DNA from: Candidatus Crickella caballi
GTDB lineage: Bacteria > Bacillota > Clostridia > Peptostreptococcales > Anaerovoracaceae
NCBI GenBank assembly: GCA_018064665.1
Contig: JAGHUV010000014.1
Span: forward strand, 81,043-145,042
Length of the DNA stretch: 64,000 bases
Direction of reading: 5' to 3'
This document shows, piece after piece, positions 58,780 to 64,000 of this stretch (its first letter is position 1; every line of letters begins with the position of its first letter). A program made the translations under genes and the position numbers. The notes under the pieces were generated by a model, which was not told where the DNA came from, did no database searches, and worked only from the letters and a program-made list of their open reading frames with translations.

Positions 58780-60087
58780 ATGCTTTTTAAAAACATCGGA
58801 TTAATCAACGAGAATTTTGAATATCAGGGGAATATGTTTGTCGGCACAGAAGGCGACAAGATCACATATATATCAGACGAGCTGCCTGAAGACACTGAAA
58901 AGTACGGTGAAGTCTACGACGGAAGCAAGAAGGTTCTCATGTCAGGTTTCTATAATGCGCATGCTCATTCGACTATGGCGCTGATGAGAGGCTACGGCGA
59001 GAACATGCCTCTGGACAGATGGCTGAACGAGCTCGTATTTCCTTTCGAGGATCAGCTTTATAACAAAGGCGTTTACTGGGGCACACTGCTGAGCATGGCT
59101 GAGTCTGCAAGATTCGGTATCGTTTCGACAAGCGATATGTACTTCTTTACAGATGCCATGGTAAGAGCGATTACGGTATCGGGGCTTAAATCTAATCTGT
59201 CGCGTTCCATCTCTCATTTTGGTGGCCCTGTTGAAGAGTGCGCCGGATACAAGGAATCAATTGATGCAATTAAGATGTACGACGGATGGGCTGACGGAAG
59301 AATTATTATTGAGGCTTCTGCTCATTCGGAATATACAACAACTGAGGAGATGATAAGAGCTATCGCAGAGCTCGCCAAGAAGTATGATACAAGAGTTCAC
59401 GTTCATGTATCGGAGACTGAGAAGGAAGTAAGGGAGTGCATCGAAAGACACGGTAAATCGCCTGTTAAGTACCTCGCAGATTGCGGGCTTTTCGATCAGC
59501 CTGCAAATGCAGCTCACTGTGTATGGGTCGATGACGAGGACATTGCAATTCTCAAGGAAAAAGGCGTCAGTGTTTCGTCCAATCCTATCAGCAATCTCAA
59601 GCTGGCAAGCGGAATATGCAGAGTCAGCGATCTGTACGATGCAGGAATCAACGTTGCAATCGGAACTGACAGTGTATGCAGCAACAACAGCCTTAACTTC
59701 TTCGAAGAGATGAAGCTGCTTGCTCTTCTGGGCAAATTCAAGACCGGTGATGCCTCCGCAATGACACCAAAGCAGGTGCTTTACAGTGCGACAAGAGGCG
59801 GAGCTTTGGCACAGGGCAGGGAGGACTGCGGACTGGTTAAGGAAGGCTTTAAGGCAGACCTTATAGTAGTGGATATGAACCAGCCTAATATGCAGCCTGT
59901 CTTCAACGTTCTTAACAATCTGGTATATTCCGCAGATGGCAAGGATGTACTGATGACAATGGTAGACGGTAAGGTTATTTACCGCGAAGGAGAATATACA
60001 ACTATAGATATTGAAGAATGCATGTCAGAAACCAACAAGGCCAAGGACAAGATGCTGGCAGCAGTAAGAGCAGGAGAGAAAGCATAA
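58780..60087 (+). CDS. MtaD/TRZ-ATZ-type nucleoside amidohydrolase
   Basis: This 435-residue metal-dependent amidohydrolase has FYNAHAHSTMALMRGYGE near 58, VHVHVSETEKE near 205, AAHCVWVDDEDI near 245 and the catalytic AIGTDSVCSNN near 290. These resemble 5'-methylthioadenosine/S-adenosylhomocysteine deaminases; chlorohydrolase-type names are also applied to this family. It is the third such deaminase-like enzyme in the window and lies away from the purine cluster. AAAGGAGA precedes the ATG. Confidence 0.82.
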   Translation: MLFKNIGLINENFEYQGNMFVGTEGDKITYISDELPEDTEKYGEVYDGSKKVLMSGFYNAHAHSTMALMRGYGENMPLDRWLNELVFPFEDQLYNKGVYWGTLLSMAESARFGIVSTSDMYFFTDAMVRAITVSGLKSNLSRSISHFGGPVEECAGYKESIDAIKMYDGWADGRIIIEASAHSEYTTTEEMIRAIAELAKKYDTRVHVHVSETEKEVRECIERHGKSPVKYLADCGLFDQPANAAHCVWVDDEDIAILKEKGVSVSSNPISNLKLASGICRVSDLYDAGINVAIGTDSVCSNNSLNFFEEMKLLALLGKFKTGDASAMTPKQVLYSATRGGALAQGREDCGLVKEGFKADLIVVDMNQPNMQPVFNVLNNLVYSADGKDVLMTMVDGKVIYREGEYTTIDIEECMSETNKAKDKMLAAVRAGEKA

Positions 60088-61746
60088 TTGAGTGATTTAA
60101 AAGATATAAAACCTAATGAAGAAAAACTTCTGAACAGCGAAGCGGCAGGTTCACGTATGGTCAAGGGTGCAACCATCCTTGCAGTCTGCGGAATCATATG
60201 CAAAGTGCTTGGCGCTGTTTTCCGTATTCCTCTGACTAATCTCATTGGAGCGGAGGGAATGTCGTATTACGGAGTCGTATATCCGATCTATTCCTTATTC
60301 CTTATTCTGTCCACGGCAGGCTTCCCGGTTGCTATTTCAAGAATGGTTTCCGGAAGAATTGCTTTGGGCGACTACAAGAACGCACACAGAACCTTTAAGA
60401 TCTCTATGTATCTTATGCTTGCGATAGGTGCGGTATCATTTATTATCTGCTTCTTCGGAGCCGGTGCTTTTGCCAAAGCGGTAGGAAACCCGGGCGCTGC
60501 TATGTCTCTTAGAGCTATTTCCCCGGCGCTTCTGTTTGCGCCTGTTGTAGCTTCGCTCAGAGGATACTTCCAGGGACAGCAGAATATGACACCGACAGGT
60601 GTATCACAGGTATTCGAGCAGATGATCAGGGTAGGCGTCGGTCTGACTCTCTCGTTTGTTCTTGTTAAATACAGCCTTGAGTACGCATCCGCAGGAGCTA
60701 CTTTCGGAGCCTCGGCAGGTCTTATGCTTGCTCTGGTTGTTCTTGCTGTAATTTATTCAAAAGGCAAGGCCGAGAGGGCTGCAAAAATACAGGCTTCGGA
60801 TACAGAAGAGGAAGACAGGGGTTCACTTATCAAGGAACTGATCAATATAGCAATTCCTATCACGATCGGATCTTCAATCATGCCGCTTATGATGATAATT
60901 GACTCCTTCGTCATTATGAACAGACTGCAGGCAACAGGATGGAGTCTTGCAATGTCCAAGACCTTGTACGGACTCATCAGCGGATATTGCGATCCGCTCG
61001 TGAATTTCCCTGTTGTATTTATAGATGCAATTTCCATAAGCCTTCTTCCGGCTGTTACTGCAGCGTTCACACTGCATAACAAGGAAGACCTTAATAAAAA
61101 TGTGCAGGCCGGCATCAAGACGATGATGGTCGTTGCGTATCCTTGCGCAATAGGACTTATCGTTTTGGCCAGACCTATACTTTACATGCTGTATCCGACC
61201 CAGCTCGAAGAAGCTGAGCTGGCAGTTCACAGCCTGCAGATTTTCTCAATAGGTATCATTACCCTTGGAACTATGAGAACCTTCTCAAGTTCACTGCAGG
61301 GGGTGGGTAGGATGTATCTGCCTGTTTGCAATCTCTTCATCGGAGCGCTTGCCAAAATCGTTATATCTTACACGCTCGTGGGAATCCCGGCGCTCAACAT
61401 CAACGGTGCTGCTATAGGAAGCGTTTCGGCATATCTGATCGCTGCTTTGCTCAACTTCAGAGCACTGAGAAAATACGCGGATGTCAGAATCGATGTAGCC
61501 GGCACCTTCGTAAAGCCTCTTATTGCATCCGGCATTATGGGAATTGTTACATATGCTGTATACAGACTGCTCAACAACTCAATGGGACACTCGGCAGTAG
61601 CAGTTCTTATCTCAATGATGGTTGCTGTTCTCGTGTATTTTGTTCTTGTGTTCAAGACAGGTACGATCAACAGAGAGGATGCAAAGCTCATCCCTAAGGG
61701 AGATCTGCTTATGAAGCTTGCTGAGAAAGCTCATTTAATCAAATAA
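60088..61746 (+). CDS. MOP-superfamily flippase (SpoVB/MurJ-like polysaccharide biosynthesis protein)
   Basis: This 552-residue membrane protein has about 14 hydrophobic segments. It opens with GATILAVCGIICKVLGAVFRIPL and YYGVVYPIYSLFLILSTAGFPVAIS, characteristic of the SpoVB/MurJ (lipid II or sugar-lipid flippase) branch. The TTG start immediately follows the previous stop, with AGGAGA in the end of the upstream gene. Whether it serves peptidoglycan or sporulation is undecided. It precedes hup and rqcP, a gene order seen in Clostridia. Confidence 0.85.
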   Translation: MSDLKDIKPNEEKLLNSEAAGSRMVKGATILAVCGIICKVLGAVFRIPLTNLIGAEGMSYYGVVYPIYSLFLILSTAGFPVAISRMVSGRIALGDYKNAHRTFKISMYLMLAIGAVSFIICFFGAGAFAKAVGNPGAAMSLRAISPALLFAPVVASLRGYFQGQQNMTPTGVSQVFEQMIRVGVGLTLSFVLVKYSLEYASAGATFGASAGLMLALVVLAVIYSKGKAERAAKIQASDTEEEDRGSLIKELINIAIPITIGSSIMPLMMIIDSFVIMNRLQATGWSLAMSKTLYGLISGYCDPLVNFPVVFIDAISISLLPAVTAAFTLHNKEDLNKNVQAGIKTMMVVAYPCAIGLIVLARPILYMLYPTQLEEAELAVHSLQIFSIGIITLGTMRTFSSSLQGVGRMYLPVCNLFIGALAKIVISYTLVGIPALNINGAAIGSVSAYLIAALLNFRALRKYADVRIDVAGTFVKPLIASGIMGIVTYAVYRLLNNSMGHSAVAVLISMMVAVLVYFVLVFKTGTINREDAKLIPKGDLLMKLAEKAHLIK

Positions 61747-61819
61747 CTTAGACAATTTTGCCCAATTATCACTGCATTATTATTAAATTACGTACATAGT
61801 ACAAATCTTTGACAAATTA

Positions 61820-61848
61820 TTGACTTTATAATTCAATCAATGTAAAAT
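61820..61848 (+). promoter_or_regulatory. Promoter of hup
   Basis: TTGACT (61820-61825) and TAAAAT (61843-61848) have a 17-base spacer in an A/T-rich 138-base gap. AGGGAGGT then precedes the HU start. Confidence 0.6.
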
Positions 61849-61884
61849 GCTGTCGATTGGGCGTTTGTTTAGGGAGGTTACGAT

Positions 61885-62163
61885 ATGAATAAGGCTGAAT
61901 TAGTAACTAAGGTTGCAGATAATACCAACTTCAAGAAGAAGGACGTTGAAGCAACCCTCGATGCAGTTCTGGAAGTAATTCAGGAATCTCTTGTATCGGG
62001 CGAAAGTGTAAAGCTGATTGGCTTCGGAACTTTTGAGACAAGAAGCAGAAAGGCAAGAATGGGAAGAAACCCTCAGAAACCTGAGAACCTCATTTCAATA
62101 CCGGCAAGCAAAGCACCTGTATTCAAAGCAGGAAAGTCACTCAAGGACGCAGTTAATAAGTAG
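61885..62163 (+). CDS. hup: DNA-binding protein HU
   Basis: This 92-residue nucleoid protein starts MNKAELVTKVA. It has the KLIGFGTFETR beta segment and the DNA-clasping arm RMGRNPQKPENLISIPAS, and ends in PVFKAGKSLKDAVNK. All features are typical of HU and it is the usual length. Confidence 0.96.
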   Translation: MNKAELVTKVADNTNFKKKDVEATLDAVLEVIQESLVSGESVKLIGFGTFETRSRKARMGRNPQKPENLISIPASKAPVFKAGKSLKDAVNK

Positions 62164-62173
62164 TAGACTTAAG

Positions 62174-62208
62174 AAAAGACAGGCAGCATTTTACTACCTG
62201 TCTTTTTA
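62174..62208 (+). terminator. Terminator after hup
   Basis: AAAAGACAGG and CCTGTCTTTT pair with an inner AG/CT extension, then T's. A little readthrough could feed rqcP, which has no clear promoter of its own. Confidence 0.75.
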
Positions 62209-62245
62209 TTATCTAAATTCAATTGTTATAGAAAGTGAAGAAAAT

Positions 62246-62494
62246 ATGAGACTGGATAAATACCTCAAGAATTCAAGAATAATCAAAAGGCGTACCGTTG
62301 CCAAGGAAGCTTGCGAGCAGGGCAGGGTTGCTGTGAACGGACGTGTAGCAAAGCCGGGCCTCGAGCTCAAGCTCGGAGATGAGATATGCATAAGCTTTGG
62401 GAATAGCGTACTCGACGTTCGCGTTGTTTCTCTGACGGAAAATGTTCGCAAGGATGATGCGCAGAATCTCTATGAGGTCATCAATAAGGATTAG
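62246..62494 (+). CDS. rqcP: S4-domain ribosome quality control factor RqcP/YabO
   Basis: This 82-residue RNA-binding protein starts MRLDKYLKNSRIIKRRTVAKEAC and continues with GRVAVNGRVAKPG, the S4 fold. The family helps RqcH add C-terminal tails on stalled 50S subunits. ATG 62246 after GAAG is preferred to the ORF-track start inside hup. Its stop overlaps the convergent folT stop by about 3 bases. Confidence 0.92.
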   Translation: MRLDKYLKNSRIIKRRTVAKEACEQGRVAVNGRVAKPGLELKLGDEICISFGNSVLDVRVVSLTENVRKDDAQNLYEVINKD

Positions 62495-62997
62495 TGCTTA
62501 ATTGCCTTGATCACTGTCCTGTCCACTACAAGTATGAGCAGGGTCATAACAGGTATCGCAACGAGCTCTTTAACGGCTCTGGACGCAAGAAGAACCTTGA
62601 ATCCTTTTCCTATTATAAATGTAAGCCAGAATGTGTTGAGCAGAAGATTGCAGATTATGCATACCAGCACGCTGGCTGTCAGCGCTCTCCATACAGTAAT
62701 TTCATGTCTATGTAATACCCATCCGAAGATAAGACCTGTCAGCAAAGCGGTTGCCGTGAATCCCGGGAAGAAAGCTCCTGTAGGAAACACGAAGGCGCCA
62801 ATCAGATCTCCGATGGCATATCCGACGCCTGCCCAAAGCGGTCCGTACAAAATCGCCAAAATAACTATCGGAAGGAAGCCAAAACCGATTCTCAGGAACG
62901 ATACATTGATGGATACGAGCTTGGAAAGCACAATCTCTAGTGCGATCATCAGGCCCATAATTACGATTTTTTCGGTGCTTATATTCCTTTTCTTCAT
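62491..62997 (-). CDS. folT: Folate-specific ECF transporter S component
   Basis: The 168 residues form about six membrane segments with the S-component pattern IVIMGLMIALEIVLSKLVSI, LRIGFGFLPIVILAILYGPLWAG and GDLIGAFVFPTGAFFPGFTATA. It binds the vitamin and needs a shared ECF energizing module encoded elsewhere. Folate specificity is supported by the THF riboswitch in its leader. I use ATG at 62997 after GGGAGGG on the minus strand, 17 codons inside the ORF-track start. Confidence 0.9.
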   Translation of the reverse strand: MKKRNISTEKIVIMGLMIALEIVLSKLVSINVSFLRIGFGFLPIVILAILYGPLWAGVGYAIGDLIGAFVFPTGAFFPGFTATALLTGLIFGWVLHRHEITVWRALTASVLVCIICNLLLNTFWLTFIIGKGFKVLLASRAVKELVAIPVMTLLILVVDRTVIKAIKH

Positions 62998-63100
62998 AAT
63001 AAAAACCCTCCCAAAGCAAGTAATTGCAAGGAAATAACGAATACGCATAACTGCAACATACTTTCTTTTAAGAAGGATCTGATCCGAATCTTGTTATGTG

Positions 63101-63198
63101 CAGTAGCGGATGCAATACCAAATCGCAACTTTAAGTAGTTTTCGTTCCCGGGCAACATCCCATCCCAGGGACACTTAACGCTTGATATTTACTCTACG
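63101..63198 (-). promoter_or_regulatory. Tetrahydrofolate (THF) riboswitch
   Basis: On the minus strand the leader contains GCGTTAAGTGT, then GGGATGT and, about 45 bases later, TGCATCCGCTAC. These are the conserved blocks of the folate/THF riboswitch, and GTAG/CTAC can close the P1 helix. It lies between the promoter and folT. About 100 bases separate it from the start codon, which is longer than usual. Confidence 0.85.
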
Positions 63199-63204
63199 AA
63201 ACGG

Positions 63205-63233
63205 ATTATAACATATTATATATTTGCCATCAA
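63205..63233 (-). promoter_or_regulatory. folT promoter
   Basis: On the minus strand TTGATG and TATAAT are spaced by 17 bases, immediately upstream of the THF riboswitch. Confidence 0.65.
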
Positions 63234-63315
63234 AACAATATTACTTTCTTCGAAGCGGGAGGGGATATGTAGATTATTTGCGGATGATATTTTTCCACGG
63301 GCTGCATTAACATAT

Positions 63316-63345
63316 ATGTGATAAGAGATAAGGAGGTTATCACAT
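63316..63345 (+). promoter_or_regulatory. Hairpin enclosing the ribosome binding site of the LytTR gene
   Basis: ATGTGATAA (63316-63324) pairs perfectly with TTATCACAT (63337-63345). The 12-base loop carries AGGAGG, and the start codon's A and U are in the 3' arm. Translation start should therefore depend on opening this stem. Confidence 0.6.
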
Positions 63346-63769
63346 GAGAGTGAATGTCAGACCTATATACAATGAAGGCGACAGAGTTAAGCCGAGAATG
63401 ATTACAATAATAAGTGCGGCTAAGGTGGCGAGGGTTCGAATTGACGATATAGAGCTTATCGAGAAGGATGGGAGGATACTTCATATAGTAACTGCCGACA
63501 GAGACTATTGCGTATATGAATCTATGAAGACAATTGACGCCATGCTGCAGGACGAAAACTTTTTCAGACCGATTAAGGGCCTTATAGTCAACTTTGACCA
63601 TGTTCGGGATATAGATAACGGATATGTTAATTTCGAATCCGGGCAGAGTGTGGTGCTCGGACATAACAACATCTGCAGGACCAGAAATGAGTTCAGAAAG
63701 TATCTTATGAGCTATCCTCCGTACGAAGCTGAATACGAAGAATTAAGGCTCGCAGAGAGCCCAAAATAA
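63344..63769 (+). CDS. Stand-alone LytTR DNA-binding regulator
   Basis: The 141 residues have a short N-terminal part followed by a LytTR domain (about 30-125: VRIDDIELIEKDGRILHIVT, FFRPIKGLIVNFDHV, with the usual beta-rich pattern). No receiver or membrane domain is present, so it may be controlled by level or by a partner. The strong AGGAGG is held in a hairpin loop. Targets are unknown. The next transcription unit is the presumed rRNA operon. Confidence 0.82.
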   Translation: MRVNVRPIYNEGDRVKPRMITIISAAKVARVRIDDIELIEKDGRILHIVTADRDYCVYESMKTIDAMLQDENFFRPIKGLIVNFDHVRDIDNGYVNFESGQSVVLGHNNICRTRNEFRKYLMSYPPYEAEYEELRLAESPK

Positions 63770-63805
63770 AATATAAAAAAATCTCAAAAAACATTAAAAA
63801 AGATG

Positions 63806-63834
63806 TTGACAAGGCCCTATAGCTTAGCTATAAT
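63806..63834 (+). promoter_or_regulatory. Very strong promoter, probably of an rRNA operon
   Basis: Perfect TTGACA (63806-63811) and TATAAT (63829-63834) have a 17-base spacer, preceded by A-tracts that resemble an UP element. No ORF follows to the window end. Confidence 0.75.
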
Positions 63835-64000
63835 AATGAAGCTGTCGCTGAAAAGCGCAAGCCACGCAGAAGACAGCAGAACCTTGAAAACTTCATAGCG
63901 TAGAACTGGTCTTAATGGATGAAAACATCCAAAATACAAAGACTGAGATACAAGAGACAACAAATGTAAATTTGTAGTCCCTTCAATTTCTTAACACACA
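63835..64000 (+). other. Presumed 16S rRNA leader, cut by the window end
   Basis: The 166 bases after the promoter contain no reading frame but carry GAACCTTGAAAACTTCATA, which is like the spacer/leader sequence of Bacillota rRNA operons, and an ACAAAT/ATTTGT hairpin. The 16S gene itself is not reached, so this is an inference. Confidence 0.5.

Overview
The window looks like chromosome from an anaerobic, gut-type Bacillota/Clostridia species. The evidence is family-level: PurR of the Bacillus type, YabO/RqcP, a SpoVB/MurJ-like flippase, a THF riboswitch with a FolT-type ECF component, strong AGGAGG ribosome binding sites, frequent TTG starts, and TGA used as a normal stop. By eye the G+C is in the mid-40s. 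I cannot name the species. No integrase, transposase, CRISPR array or phage gene was seen.

Region 1 (1-35.5 kb) is a very large purine-catabolism locus. A BMP-type ABC importer (lipoprotein, double ATPase, two permeases) is followed by adenine deaminase, an M20 amidohydrolase, an XdhC-type maturation factor and a convergent YqeC-MocA fusion. A MerR-type regulator then appears to open one approximately 18 kb operon: xdhA-xdhB-xdhC-ygfM-xdhD-ssnA-ygfK-yqeB-selenium-dependent xanthine dehydrogenase-hyuA. A new promoter starts ygeW-arcC. A divergent YheO-type regulator faces ygeY, and an 8-oxoguanine-deaminase-like amidohydrolase and a STAS-kinase fusion follow. The gene set closely parallels the E. 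coli xdh/yge/yqe/ygf cluster and the gene set reported for anaerobic purine and urate breakdown by gut bacteria. The logic would be uptake, deamination, Mo/Se-dependent hydroxylation and reduction, ring opening (HyuA, SsnA, YgeY), carbamoyl transfer (YgeW) and ATP from carbamoyl phosphate (ArcC). ygeX and selD are not in the window.

Region 2 (35.5-43.8 kb) is accessory. It has an ABC exporter, a three-tRNA operon (Asn, Leu, initiator Met), then about 1.1 kb of gene debris (GNAT, BCCT transporter and PucR fragments). Next comes an AT-rich two-gene module (MazG-like pyrophosphohydrolase plus GIY-YIG/DUF2075 ATPase), which is the best candidate for an under-described defence-like system. A lipase-like protein, a tandem pair of small paralogues, a DUF523 protein, a lipoprotein and a zinc-ribbon protein complete it.

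Region 3 (43.8-51.4 kb) holds a PLP aminotransferase, class II aldolase, FGGY kinase and GtrA-like protein. Beyond them lie a NifU-like scaffold paired with a GGGtGRT protein and a convergent class V aminotransferase (cysteine desulfurase family). The substrate and purpose of this block are not evident.

Region 4 (51.5-64 kb) is core chromosome: purR, murC, prs, pth, mfd, a nucleoside-type amidohydrolase, a MOP-family flippase, hup, rqcP, a THF-riboswitch-controlled folT, a LytTR regulator with a start-site hairpin, and finally a strong promoter whose leader looks like that of an rRNA operon lying just past the window end.
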